Source: Bordetella genomosp. 7
GTDB taxonomy: Bacteria; Pseudomonadota; Gammaproteobacteria; Burkholderiales; Burkholderiaceae_B
Direction: 5' to 3'
DNA: 64,000 nucleotides
NCBI RefSeq assembly: GCF_002261265.1
Contig: NZ_NEVK01000007.1
Coordinates: 124,001-188,000 of the forward strand
In this document: positions 9,829 to 20,986 of the stretch, one piece after another
Layout of the letters: the number at the start of each line of letters is the position of its first letter
How positions within the stretch are numbered: position 1 is the stretch's first letter
The notes under the pieces: generated by a model
What the model was told of the DNA's origin: nothing
The model's database searches: none
Seen by the model: only the letters and a program-made list of their open reading frames with translations
Program-made: the position numbers and the translations under genes

Positions 9829-11487
9829 ATGGCTTACGTTCCTCACCCACCCCCGGGCGACACTTCCACCGCCGTACTGGCCATCCGCAATCTCTCGGTC
9901 GAGGTCATCGGCGCCGGCAACCGGGTCGTACGCAATCTCAGCCTGGACGTGCACGCCGGGGAAACCGTCTGCGTGGTCGGTGAATCCGGCTCCGGAAAGT
10001 CGGTCAGCTCACTGGCCGTCATGGGCCTGCTGCCCCCGGGCGTGTTGCAGCCCAGGGGCACGGTGCGCGTCGAAGGCGAAGACGTCCTGTCGGCGTCGCC
10101 GCGCCGCCTGCGCGAAATGCGCGCCACCCGCATGGCCATGGTGTTCCAGGAACCCATGACCGCACTGAACCCCGTGCACACGGTGGGGCGGCAGGTCGAC
10201 GAAGTCCTGCGCCTGCACCGTCGCATGACGCGCGCGCAACGGCGGGCCAAGGTGCTCGAAATGTTCCGCTCGGTACACCTGCCGGATGTCGAGCGCATCT
10301 ACGACTCATACCCCCACCAGCTGTCCGGCGGCCAGCGCCAGCGCATCGTCATCGCCATGGCGCTCATCCTGGAGCCGCGCCTGCTCATCGCCGACGAACC
10401 CACCACCGCGCTTGATGTCACCACGCAAAAACAGATCCTCGCGCTGATAAAAGAACTGCAGCACAAGCACCGCACAGCCGTGCTGTTCATCACCCACGAT
10501 TTCGGGGTCGTCGCCGAAATCGCCGACCGCATCGTCGTCATGAACCGCGGCGACCTCATCGAAAGCGGCACCCGCGACGAAATCCTCGCGCACCCCCAGC
10601 AAAGCTACACGCGACGCCTGGTTTCCTCGGTACCCAGCCTGATACCCGTGCGTCGCGACACCCCTGCGGGCACGCCCGTATTGCAAGTCCGCGGCCTGGG
10701 GCGCACCTACACCGACAAGCGCTCTTTCTGGGGCGGCGGGTCTCGCTCGGTGCAGGCGGCCAGCGACGTCAACCTGGTGCTGCGCAAAGGAGAAATCCTG
10801 GGCATCGTCGGCGAATCGGGCTCCGGAAAATCCACCGTCGCGCGCTGCATACTGCGCCTGATCGAGCCCACCACAGGCACCATGCTCATTGGCAACGACG
10901 ATATCTCGGGCCTTTCCGGCGCGGCCCTGCGGCCGGTACGCCGCCGCATCCAGATCGTTTTCCAGGACCCGTACCGTTCGCTCAATCCCCGGCGCAAAGT
11001 GGGCGAGTCCATCATCGAAGGCCTGCTCAACTTCGGCGTCTCGCGCGAACAGGCGCTGGCGCGGGCCACCGAAACGCTAAGGGTCGTGGGCATGGGCGCC
11101 GACGCCCTCGAACGCTACCCGCACCAGTTCTCGGGCGGTCAGCGGCAGCGCCTGTGCATCGCGCGCGCCCTCGTCATGGAACCCGAAGTCCTGGTCGCCG
11201 ACGAAGCCGTATCGGCCCTCGACGTATCCGTGCAGGCGCAGGTGCTCGAGCTGCTCGAGCAAATCCGGCAGCGTACCGGCGTCGGGGTGCTGTTCATCAC
11301 CCACGACCTGCGCGTGGCCGCGCAGATCTGCGACACCATCATGGTCATGCAACGCGGCATCGTGGTGGAAACCGGCGCCGCCGACATCGTCCTCACCCAG
11401 CCCTCGCACGACTACACGCGCGCCCTGATAGACGCGGCCCCGGGCCGCGGCTGGGACTTCCGCAATTTCCGGCCCCTTGCGGCATAG
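9829..11487 (+). CDS. Fused double ABC ATPase (DppD-DppF type)
   Basis: 552 residues holding two complete nucleotide-binding domains in one chain, as in GsiA/YliA-type transporters. The first has Walker A GESGSGKS at 51-58, signature LSGGQRQRI and Walker B LLIADEPTTALD. The second has Walker A at 328-335, signature FSGGQRQRL and LVADEAVSALD. Each domain ends with the oligopeptide-transporter C-terminal extension that follows the H-loop ITHD. It powers the importer encoded just upstream and begins 4 bases after the second permease. The fusion explains why the operon has only one ATPase gene. Confidence 0.93.
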   Translation: MAYVPHPPPGDTSTAVLAIRNLSVEVIGAGNRVVRNLSLDVHAGETVCVVGESGSGKSVSSLAVMGLLPPGVLQPRGTVRVEGEDVLSASPRRLREMRATRMAMVFQEPMTALNPVHTVGRQVDEVLRLHRRMTRAQRRAKVLEMFRSVHLPDVERIYDSYPHQLSGGQRQRIVIAMALILEPRLLIADEPTTALDVTTQKQILALIKELQHKHRTAVLFITHDFGVVAEIADRIVVMNRGDLIESGTRDEILAHPQQSYTRRLVSSVPSLIPVRRDTPAGTPVLQVRGLGRTYTDKRSFWGGGSRSVQAASDVNLVLRKGEILGIVGESGSGKSTVARCILRLIEPTTGTMLIGNDDISGLSGAALRPVRRRIQIVFQDPYRSLNPRRKVGESIIEGLLNFGVSREQALARATETLRVVGMGADALERYPHQFSGGQRQRLCIARALVMEPEVLVADEAVSALDVSVQAQVLELLEQIRQRTGVGVLFITHDLRVAAQICDTIMVMQRGIVVETGAADIVLTQPSHDYTRALIDAAPGRGWDFRNFRPLAA

Positions 11488-11579
11488 CCATGCCAAGGGG
11501 CGACACCCCGTCACGCAGGGGCCAGTATGCGCAGGCGCCTGGCCCCACCCTTCATACATCCGAACTGGAGCACACCACC

Positions 11580-13055
11580 ATGCGCTGGCTACTGGCAATG
11601 ATCAAGCACGAAACCAACACGTTCTCGCCCGTACCCACGCCGCTGGAACGCTTCTTTCGCGGCAGCCCCGAAATCCTCGCCGGCGAAAGAGCCCTCCGTG
11701 CGTACGAAAACACCGACAGCGGCCTGGGGGGCTATATCGAAGTCGCCCGCCGTGAGGGCGCCGAAATCGTCATACCCGTCGCCGCCGAATCGTGGCCCAG
11801 CGCGCCCACCGACGCGGGCACATACGAACGGCTCTCCGAACTGATCCTGGACGAAGTGCGACGCGGCGGCTACGACGCCATACTGCTCGACCTGCACGGC
11901 GCCATGGTCGCCGAAGGTATCGAAGATGCCGAAGGCCACCTGCTGCGCCGCCTGCGCGAAATAGACCCCCATACCCCCGTGGGCGTCACACTGGACATGC
12001 ATGCCAACATATACGACGACATCGTCAGGCATGCCACCGTCATCACCGGCTTTCATACTTATCCGCACGTAGACATCCGGGCAAGCGGCGTGCGCGCCGC
12101 CGACGTCATCGCGCGCACGATCAAGGGCGAGATCCGCCCGGTCATGGCGTGGGCCAACAAACCCATGCTGCCCCACATCATGCGCCAGGGAACACACGCC
12201 GATCCCAACAAATCCCTGCAGGACCGCTGCCGCGCACTCGAATCCCAGGGCATATTGGCCGCGTCCGTGTTCGTAGGGTTTCCACACGCCGATATCCGCG
12301 AAGCCGGCCTCAGCGCCGTTATCTGCACCGACGCAGACTCCGCCGCAGCCGAGCGCTACCGCGACGAACTGCTGCAAGCCGCCTGGCAGGCGCGCGAACA
12401 ATGGGTGTTTCACTGCGAACCGCTCGAGCCGGCCATTGCGCGGGCCAAGCGCATCGAACAAGGGCCCGTGATCTTGCTCGACCACTTCGACAACACCGGT
12501 TCGGGCGGCACCATGGACACCACCGCCGTCCTGGCCGAAATCCTGCGCCAGGAACTCGACAACGTGGCCTTCTATGCCATATGCGATCCGCAGGCGGCAC
12601 GCCAGGCGGCGGCGGCAGGGGTGGGCGCCGACATCACGCTGGAAATCGGCGGCAAGGTTCCCATGCCTGCACTCAAGGAACAAAGCCCCCCGCTGTCGGT
12701 CTCCGGGCGGGTCAAGCTCGTATTCGACGGGGTGTACCTGAACCGCGGCCCGATGTACCGTGGCGTACGCAACGACACGGGGCTCACCGTTGTTTTCGAT
12801 ACCGGCCGGGTGCAGATCGTCATCGTTTCCCGCCACCAGGAACCCTTCGACATCAATTGCCTGCTGTCCGCCGGCATCGATCCCATGCAAAAGCGCTACG
12901 TCGCACTGAAAAGCCGCGTGCACTGGCGCGCCGGCTTCGCCGACATGGCCACCGAGATCATCGAATGCACCGGCGTGGGTGTCACGACATCCGACTACAG
13001 CCAGGTCGAGTTCAAGAATGTGCGCCGGCCCATCTATCCCCTGGATCCCCTCTGA
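11580..13055 (+). CDS. M81 family (MlrC-like) metallopeptidase, copy 2
   Basis: 491 residues from the ATG at 11580, where the conserved RWLLAMIKHETNTFSPV N-terminus begins. The open frame upstream overlaps the ATPase gene and is not coding here. HETNTF includes H10, and LLDLHGAMVAEGIED and TLDMHANIYDD align with the same motifs in the copy at 4814-6325. The C-terminal domain has LLDHFDNTGSGGTMDTTAV. The two copies share motifs but differ widely between them, so they look like old paralogues rather than a recent duplication. It is the last gene of the transporter operon. Like the first copy it has no signal peptide, and its substrate is unknown. Confidence 0.85.
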   Translation: MRWLLAMIKHETNTFSPVPTPLERFFRGSPEILAGERALRAYENTDSGLGGYIEVARREGAEIVIPVAAESWPSAPTDAGTYERLSELILDEVRRGGYDAILLDLHGAMVAEGIEDAEGHLLRRLREIDPHTPVGVTLDMHANIYDDIVRHATVITGFHTYPHVDIRASGVRAADVIARTIKGEIRPVMAWANKPMLPHIMRQGTHADPNKSLQDRCRALESQGILAASVFVGFPHADIREAGLSAVICTDADSAAAERYRDELLQAAWQAREQWVFHCEPLEPAIARAKRIEQGPVILLDHFDNTGSGGTMDTTAVLAEILRQELDNVAFYAICDPQAARQAAAAGVGADITLEIGGKVPMPALKEQSPPLSVSGRVKLVFDGVYLNRGPMYRGVRNDTGLTVVFDTGRVQIVIVSRHQEPFDINCLLSAGIDPMQKRYVALKSRVHWRAGFADMATEIIECTGVGVTTSDYSQVEFKNVRRPIYPLDPL

Positions 13056-13222
13056 CGGCCGTACTGATACGTCTTGTAACCCTGGTGCGTCCCCCCACCC
13101 CGGGCCTCGTCGGTATACTCGCGCCGGGCTAACGCCCCGGGCTATCGCGCCCCGGGGCTCGCGCCCGCCCGGCCGGCCACCTGGCGTCCGGGCAGCACTC
13201 ATAACGACAGTTGGACGGTACG

Positions 13223-15142
13223 ATGAAAAAGGCAGTGGGGATCTCGACAGGGATATTGACGGTGTTGGCGGCGGCATGGCTCGGGGCCACCTGGTACACC
13301 GGTAAACGCATAGAGGCCGAGACGCCTGCCCACCTTGCCGAAGTCAACCAGGCGCTCGCCGACGCCCTGGGCGGCGTGGGGTTCGGCCTGGAAATCCGGC
13401 AGATCGAATATCAGCGCCATTTCTTCTCCAGCCATGCACGCTACGCCGTATCGCTGACCAAGACGGCCGATGCGCCCGAAGACCTGCCCGAGGGCGCGGC
13501 CGAGTTCGTGTCGCATATCCAGCACGGCCCCTTTCCGACGGGCGCGCTGGCGCGCGGCCACTGGCTGCCCAAGCTGGCATTCGTACATGCCGAGCTGGCC
13601 GCCAACGACGACGTGAAACCCCTCTTTGAGCTGACCAAGGGCGCCACGCCGTTCTGGAGCGACACCGTGGTGTCGTACAACGGCGACTCCTCCGGTACCG
13701 CAGAGATCGCCCCGCTTGAACTCACCAAAGACGGCGCCACGATATCGTTCAGTGGCGCGCGTGCCCAAGGCGAATATACCCAGGCCACCCGCAGCTCTGT
13801 CGCCCAGATCGATATCGAGCGTATCGCCATGGACGCCAGCCAGGGCGACCGGCCGGCCAAGGCCAGCGCCGCCGGCATCACAATGAGCATGGACAGCCGC
13901 CAGGGGCAATTCGGCTTTGGCATCGGAAAGTCCGCCGCGCAAGTGCAGCGTGTGGACATTGAAGATCTCGCCACCGATACCAAGGTTGCATTGCAGGGCC
14001 TGGGCTACACCGCCCACCTGGGCGAAAACGGCGCCAACCTCAATCTTGAAATGCGCTACGAGCTCGGTCAGATCGACGTCAACGGCCACAATTTCGGCCA
14101 GGGGCAGGCGGTGATCAAGCTCGACCGCCTGGACGGCAAGGCCATGGCCGAGCTGTCCGAGCTCTACAACGAAATCTTCACCGACATCAAGAACGCCGAT
14201 ACGCCGTCCGAAGCCCTGACTACCGAGCGTCGCCAGGCACTATTGATCGCAGGCCGGCAAGTATTGGCGGGCAATCCGTCGTTGCAGATCGCTCCGGTTA
14301 CCTGGAAAACGCCCAAGGGCGAAAGCAGCCTGGCACTGACGCTGGACCTGACCAAGCCGGCCGCCCTGGATGCCGAGCAACCCCAGGCCGACGATCCGCA
14401 TACGCTGCTGCGGCAAGGCATCAAGGCGCTCAACGTCAAGGTCGTAGTGTCCAAGCCCATGGCGCAGGACATCATCGCGCAGGTACTGCAGGCCCAGGGG
14501 CTCGAACCCCAACAGGCCGCCTCCGAAGCCAACGAGCACATTCGCTCGGCGTCGGGCATGGCAGAAATGCTGGGCCTGGGCACCAACGACGGCGACAATC
14601 TGCTCAGCACCTTCGAGTACGCCGAAGGCGTCGCTACCCTCAACGGCAACCCCGTGCCCTTTGACGAACTGCTTGGCGACCTGGTGGGCGACATGGGCGA
14701 AGCCGCCGAAGCCGCCGACAGCCAGCTGCTGGACACGCTCGACCCCGACCTCATGGGGCAAATCCTCGAACAGGCCGGCTACGCCTACGAAACCACGGTA
14801 GCGCCAAGCGGCAATCCCGTTATCGACGTCGAGCCCGGCAGCTCGGGCGCAGCCAGCCTGCGCATCGAGTTCAATGAATGCGATATTGACACCAGCTGCT
14901 CCGACCTGCTGATGCGGGCCACCTTTGCGCCAGAACGGCCCGTGTCGCTGCGCACGCTCAACCACTGGAACGTCAACAGCCGCTGGACCCGCGCCTTCCT
15001 CAACAGCGACAACCAGGCTGTGCTGGAAATGGACGTCAATGCCTACGGCGGCATCGGCGACCAAGGCGCCGATTATCTGGTCGGGGTATTCCTGAGGTCG
15101 GTGCCCGAGTTCGCGGACCTGATCGCCAACCCTCCCCGGTAA
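13223..15142 (+). CDS. DUF945 (YdgA-like) family protein
   Basis: 639 residues from the ATG at 13223; a TTG at 13211 is in frame but less likely. Residues 1-22 form a signal or anchor helix (KKAVGISTGILTVLAAAWLG). The rest is a long periplasmic region. The IQHGPFPTGALARGHWLPKL segment is typical of the DUF945/YdgA family, whose function is still poorly defined (an envelope role is suspected). It stands alone between the M81 cassette and a strong terminator at 15172. No catalytic motif is recognised. Confidence 0.75.
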   Translation: MKKAVGISTGILTVLAAAWLGATWYTGKRIEAETPAHLAEVNQALADALGGVGFGLEIRQIEYQRHFFSSHARYAVSLTKTADAPEDLPEGAAEFVSHIQHGPFPTGALARGHWLPKLAFVHAELAANDDVKPLFELTKGATPFWSDTVVSYNGDSSGTAEIAPLELTKDGATISFSGARAQGEYTQATRSSVAQIDIERIAMDASQGDRPAKASAAGITMSMDSRQGQFGFGIGKSAAQVQRVDIEDLATDTKVALQGLGYTAHLGENGANLNLEMRYELGQIDVNGHNFGQGQAVIKLDRLDGKAMAELSELYNEIFTDIKNADTPSEALTTERRQALLIAGRQVLAGNPSLQIAPVTWKTPKGESSLALTLDLTKPAALDAEQPQADDPHTLLRQGIKALNVKVVVSKPMAQDIIAQVLQAQGLEPQQAASEANEHIRSASGMAEMLGLGTNDGDNLLSTFEYAEGVATLNGNPVPFDELLGDLVGDMGEAAEAADSQLLDTLDPDLMGQILEQAGYAYETTVAPSGNPVIDVEPGSSGAASLRIEFNECDIDTSCSDLLMRATFAPERPVSLRTLNHWNVNSRWTRAFLNSDNQAVLEMDVNAYGGIGDQGADYLVGVFLRSVPEFADLIANPPR

Positions 15143-15171
15143 TCGATCACCAACTCATTCTTTGCTTTTTC

Positions 15172-15204
15172 GCAAAACGCCCGCACATTCTGCGGGCGTT
15201 TTGC
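15172..15204 (+). terminator. Strong hairpin terminator after the DUF945 gene
   Basis: A perfect 14-bp stem (15172-15185 with 15191-15204) encloses a 5-base loop. The arms are GCAAAACGCCCGCA and its exact complement. The GC core ends in TTTTGC on the plus strand and is preceded by AAAA, so it can act as an intrinsic terminator in either direction. It separates the DUF945 gene from cysG. Confidence 0.85.
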
Positions 15205-15287
15205 TATCAGGGCAGCCGTAAACTGGGGGGGCGCGTCGTGCCTAGCCGGCCCGACGAACAGGCCACACGCGCAGCGCCAACCCCGCC

Positions 15288-16283
15288 ATGAACTTCCTTC
15301 CCCTCTTCCATTCGCTGCAAGGCCGCACCGCCCTGGTCGTGGGCGGCGGCGACGTGGCATTGCGCAAGGCCCGCCTCCTGCATGCCGCCGGCGCCCGCCT
15401 GCGCATTGTGGCGCCCAGCCTGCATGCTCAAATTGCCCCGCTGGCCACCGACGTGCACCAACGATCCTACGTCGAATCCGATCTCGACGGCGTAGTGCTG
15501 GCCATCGCCGCCACCAACCATGCCGCATTGAACGCCGCCGTGTCGGCGCACGCCCAGGCGCGCGGCATACCCGTAAACGTGGTCGACTCACCGGCCTTGT
15601 GCAGCGTCACCTTCCCGTCCATCGTCGACCGCTCGCCGCTCATGGTGGCCGTGGGCAGCGGCGGTCATGCGCCCGTGCTGGCCCGGCTGGCGCGGGCACG
15701 CATCGAAACCTGCCTGCCTGCTCACTATGGCCAACTGGCCGGCCTGGCGCGCGAATTCCGCGACAAAGTCCGGGCGCGGCTGCCCGGCGTACGTCAACGT
15801 CGCATCTTCTGGGAAGAAACCTTCCAGGGCGCGGTGGCCGAAGCCATCTTCGCCGGGCAGCCCGCCCAGGCCAGGCAACTGCTCGAAAACCGCCTGGCAG
15901 GCGCGCCTCCCGACGCACCCGGCGAAATCTACCTGATCGAATCCGGCCCGGGCGATCCCGATCTGCTCACCTTCCGAGCCCTGCGCCTCATGCAGCAAGC
16001 CGACGCCGTAGTGCCCACGCCGTCGGTACCGACGACCATCGCCGACCTCTGCCGCCGCGATGCCGACATGCTCGACGCCTACCCATTGTGCGCCGGCGCA
16101 GCCCCCGGCTGCGCCGGGCAGCTCGCCGACCTCGCCCGCCAGGGCAAGCGGGTCGCGCTGCTGATAGCGGGCAACGTTCCCCTGTCTGCCCGCACCGCCC
16201 TGCTGCACGCGCTCGCGGCACAGGGCGTTCGCTACCAATGGGTGGCCGGCGTCGGCGCACCAACCCTTGCACCCAATACCTGA
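15288..16283 (+). CDS. cysG: Siroheme synthase CysG: precorrin-2 dehydrogenase/chelatase with a reduced methyltransferase half
   Basis: 331 residues, against about 460 for a full CysG. Residues 1-150 are a complete NAD-dependent precorrin-2 dehydrogenase/ferrochelatase: VVGGGDVALRKA near 17-28, and NVVDSP with the catalytic aspartate D100. The helical linker also matches CysG (RRIFWEETFQGAVAEAIF). From about residue 215 a SUMT domain begins (YLIESGPGDPDLLTFRAL). It is only about 115 residues long instead of 240. The YDRLV motif has become PTPSVPTT, and the GGDPFIFGRGGEE loop is missing (GKRVALLIAGN stands in its place). The methyltransferase is therefore probably dead, while dehydrogenase/chelatase activity is likely intact. 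NirE at 30984 can supply precorrin-2, and CysG would then feed siroheme on the way to heme d1. Confidence 0.85.
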   Translation: MNFLPLFHSLQGRTALVVGGGDVALRKARLLHAAGARLRIVAPSLHAQIAPLATDVHQRSYVESDLDGVVLAIAATNHAALNAAVSAHAQARGIPVNVVDSPALCSVTFPSIVDRSPLMVAVGSGGHAPVLARLARARIETCLPAHYGQLAGLAREFRDKVRARLPGVRQRRIFWEETFQGAVAEAIFAGQPAQARQLLENRLAGAPPDAPGEIYLIESGPGDPDLLTFRALRLMQQADAVVPTPSVPTTIADLCRRDADMLDAYPLCAGAAPGCAGQLADLARQGKRVALLIAGNVPLSARTALLHALAAQGVRYQWVAGVGAPTLAPNT

Positions 16284-16316
16284 AGCACGCAACGTCTCGA
16301 ACGCTACCCCATACCC

Positions 16317-16997
16317 ATGCAGCTTCATCGCGTACACCACCAGATCCTGCGCAGCCACCATTTGTTCGAGCCCCTGGGCGAATCGCAGCTCGACACGCTG
16401 TTGCAAACCGCCAGGCTGCTCAATGTCGACAAAGGCGAACAGCTGTTTCACCAGGGCGAGCCCGCGCATGCCTTTTATTTCGTCATTGCGGGCACCGTCA
16501 AAATCTACCGCGTCACTCCCGATGGCCAGGAAAAAGTCTTCGATGTCATAGGCGGGCGGCAAACCTTCGCAGAAGCGATGATGCTGATGGACACGCCCGA
16601 CTACGTTGCCTCGGCCCAGGCCATCGCGCCATCGCAGCTCTACCGCTTTTCCAATGCCACCTACATGGAACTGCTGCGCAGCAACAGCCAGCTGACGTTC
16701 GCGCTGCTGGGAAAGCTGTGCATTCGCCTGCACCAGCGCATCAACGAAATCGAAACGCTATCGCTCAAGAACGCCACGCATCGCGTGGTGCGCTACCTGA
16801 TCACCCAGTTGGCAAGGCGGCCCGACTCCGACAGCTTCGAATTGCCCATGGCCAAGCGCCTGGTTGCGGGCCATTTGTCCATTCAGCCCGAGACGTTCTC
16901 GCGCATCATGCGGCGCCTGATCGACGAAGGAATCATCACGCAACAGGGAAACCATATCCGCGTGGTCAACCGTCAGCGGCTTGAGCTCTTCGAATAA
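16317..16997 (+). CDS. dnr: Crp/Fnr family regulator of the Dnr type
   Basis: 226 residues: a cyclic-nucleotide-like sensor domain (about 1-130), a long dimer helix, and a winged helix. The recognition helix LSIQPETFSRIMRRL carries the E..SR triplet of Fnr relatives, which reads TTGAT/TTGAC half-sites. Unlike Fnr or Anr it has no N-terminal cysteine cluster and only one cysteine (in KLCIRL), so it should not bind a 4Fe-4S cluster. Dnr proteins instead sense NO through heme. Matching palindromes lie before norC, between norQ and nirS, and before nap. It starts 33 bases after cysG and has no clear Dnr box of its own. Confidence 0.86.
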   Translation: MQLHRVHHQILRSHHLFEPLGESQLDTLLQTARLLNVDKGEQLFHQGEPAHAFYFVIAGTVKIYRVTPDGQEKVFDVIGGRQTFAEAMMLMDTPDYVASAQAIAPSQLYRFSNATYMELLRSNSQLTFALLGKLCIRLHQRINEIETLSLKNATHRVVRYLITQLARRPDSDSFELPMAKRLVAGHLSIQPETFSRIMRRLIDEGIITQQGNHIRVVNRQRLELFE

Positions 16998-17013
16998 GCG
17001 TTATTGCACCACC

Positions 17014-17205
17014 ATGCCAGAATGCCTGTACTGCCAGCACGTCGCGCCGGACACCGAGCAACACTGCCCGCAATGCGCAATGCCGTTGCCCGCGCAGGCC
17101 CGCCGTGTCCGCCAACAAAGGCTTCGGCGGTTCCAGTGGTTTTGCGTCGGCCTGTGCCTGTTCTGTGCGGTGATGATCTACTGGCTGCCGCGCACCTTGC
17201 CTTGA
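17014..17205 (+). CDS. Small zinc-ribbon membrane protein, DnrP-like
   Basis: 63 residues from the ATG at 17014, 16 bases after dnr. The N-terminus has two CxxC pairs (CLYCQHVAPDTEQHCPQC), a compact zinc ribbon. A basic linker (RRVRQQRLRRFQ) and one membrane helix (WFCVGLCLFCAVMIYWLP) follow. Short proteins of this design, called DnrP, are found beside dnr in denitrifying pseudomonads; their role is not settled. The gene converges on norD, with 9 bases between stops. Confidence 0.7.
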   Translation: MPECLYCQHVAPDTEQHCPQCAMPLPAQARRVRQQRLRRFQWFCVGLCLFCAVMIYWLPRTLP

Positions 17206-17214
17206 CGCGCCATT

Positions 17215-19050
17215 TCAGGCCAGCGTCAACTGCCGATACAAATGCGGCAGCCGATACGGAAGCTGCTGCGGCTGCCGAATAAGGGTATAGCCATGTGCGC
17301 CGAACATGTACGGCAAGTAGCCGCCTGCCTCGCGATCAATGGTGATGCAAAACGGCAAAAGCCCCTGCCGGCGCGCCTCTATTACGGCCTGCCGCGTATC
17401 CTCGACTCCATAACGGCCCTCGTAGCGATCCAGATCGTTCGGCTTGCCATCGGTAACCAGCAACAGCAGCTTTCGCCTGCCGGCAGCGCCTGACAGCATG
17501 CGCGTCGCTTGCCGCAATGCAGCCCCCATGCGCGTGTAGTAACCGGGGCGCAATGCCTGGATACGGCCTCGTGTGGCATCGTCGTAGCGTTGCCGGAAGG
17601 TTTTCAGTTCCAGCATGCGCACCTGCTCGCGGCGCAGCGACGAAAACCCATACAGCGCAAACCGGTCGCCAAGCGCCGCCAAGGTTTCACCGAACAGCAG
17701 CATACTGTCCGAGATGACATCAATGACGCGGTGCTCATCGTCCAGGTGAGCATCCGTAGACATCGACAGATCGGCCAGCAGCAGGCAAGCCAGGTCGCGG
17801 CGGGCGGGGCGACGCTCCAGGAACCATCCGCGTTCTTCACACTGGCCATGCTGGCGCTCTGCCTGGAAGTCGATCCAGGCCTGCATGTCCAGCTCGCTGC
17901 CCAGCGGCTGCTGGCGCGACCATTGGCGTTCGCTGCGCAGGTGTTCCAGCTGGCGGCGCAGGCGGCGAGCCAACGGCCCCAGGCGGGCCGGCAAGCCCGC
18001 GGGCGTGGACTCGCGCGGCGTCATCATCTGCATCCGCACGAAGTTTTCTTGCATGCGCTGGCGCCGGTAGTCCCATTCGGGCAGCACGATAGGCCCGCCC
18101 AACGGCCTGTCGTCGGCATCCGCCGGGGGCAGGTCCAGGTCCAGCTTCAGGCCGCCACTACGGCGCGTACGCCGACGTGACATCGCGAGCTCGTCCAGGT
18201 CTTCGGCGACGCGGGCCGCGTCCATATCTTCACTGTCATCGCCGCGTCGATCGAGATCCACGTGCTCGGACCAACTGAACAGGTTCTCGAGCCGGATCAG
18301 CAGCAGCCCATCTTTGCCGGAATGGTCGTCGACCCGGCTGGCCCGCTTGCGTGCGGTGTTGGACGATCGCGCCGTTGCGCTGTGCCCGCCTTGCTCATCG
18401 ACGCCACAGTCGATGGATTCGGCCCGCCCGGCGCCTTGTGGCGGATACAGCCACATCGGCACCGGCCATGGCGCCCGTTCGCTGCGAGGAAATTCGACCA
18501 CGCTGCCCGGCTGTTGCAAGGCGCTGCGCACCGCCCGTTCGAGTTCGGCTTCGTCGCGCCGCAAGCCGGCAGGGTTGGGCCGCAGCCGCAGGTGCGCATC
18601 GACCAGACGCCGGTATCGCGGCTGCAAGGCCGGATACCGGCGCAGCAAGGCCTGGGTCCAGCCCTGGTTGTCGCGCCCCCAGTGCTGCATGCGCCCTGAC
18701 TGCGCCGCCAGCAACACCAGCCAGCGGTACAGGTCGGCGTTGAGTGCGACGTCAGGGAAAGCCGCCAATTGACGCGGCAAGCGGAGCGTATCGGCGTCGC
18801 GCCATGCCACGGCATCATGGTGGCCGGCACCGGCCAGGCGCTGCATCACATTGCGCCGAAGCGCCAGGTTGCGGCGATCGGCCGATTCCAGCGCAACGCC
18901 GCCCGCCCCGCCCATGGCGCGAAACAGCACCGCAAGATGGCGGTGCATATCGCCCAGCGTTACCCGCGCTGCGGCAAACTCGCGGTTAGCCTGCCGGGTG
19001 ATGAATCTGTGCCAGATGCCGCCAACCCATTCTTCCAGTTCGAAGCTCAT
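17215..19050 (-). CDS. norD: Nitric oxide reductase activation protein NorD
   Basis: 611 residues, normal for NorD. The C-terminal third is a von Willebrand A domain with the MIDAS motif DLSMST and a distal LLLVTDGKPNDLDRYEGRYG segment. NorD works with the MoxR-type ATPase NorQ to insert the non-heme iron (FeB) into NorB. It is the last gene of the leftward run norQ-E-F-C-B-D and starts 37 bases after the norB stop. The protein has no signal peptide and acts in the cytoplasm. Confidence 0.9.
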   Translation of the reverse strand: MSFELEEWVGGIWHRFITRQANREFAAARVTLGDMHRHLAVLFRAMGGAGGVALESADRRNLALRRNVMQRLAGAGHHDAVAWRDADTLRLPRQLAAFPDVALNADLYRWLVLLAAQSGRMQHWGRDNQGWTQALLRRYPALQPRYRRLVDAHLRLRPNPAGLRRDEAELERAVRSALQQPGSVVEFPRSERAPWPVPMWLYPPQGAGRAESIDCGVDEQGGHSATARSSNTARKRASRVDDHSGKDGLLLIRLENLFSWSEHVDLDRRGDDSEDMDAARVAEDLDELAMSRRRTRRSGGLKLDLDLPPADADDRPLGGPIVLPEWDYRRQRMQENFVRMQMMTPRESTPAGLPARLGPLARRLRRQLEHLRSERQWSRQQPLGSELDMQAWIDFQAERQHGQCEERGWFLERRPARRDLACLLLADLSMSTDAHLDDEHRVIDVISDSMLLFGETLAALGDRFALYGFSSLRREQVRMLELKTFRQRYDDATRGRIQALRPGYYTRMGAALRQATRMLSGAAGRRKLLLLVTDGKPNDLDRYEGRYGVEDTRQAVIEARRQGLLPFCITIDREAGGYLPYMFGAHGYTLIRQPQQLPYRLPHLYRQLTLA

Positions 19051-19087
19051 ACCGGCTTTGTCTCACGAATGGGCGGCGGCACGGCTT

Positions 19088-20958
<1,871 letters not shown>

Positions 20959-20986
20959 GATGGCCCCTGTTGCTATAGGTGGCACC

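Noticed and set aside
13134-13158. GC-rich inverted repeat upstream of the DUF945 gene
   Set aside because: An 8-bp stem without a T-run in very GC-rich DNA is likely chance, so it is not called as a terminator.
16317-16997. Regulator considered as Fnr/Anr
   Set aside because: The N-terminal cysteines needed for the 4Fe-4S cluster are missing, so the Dnr type fits better.
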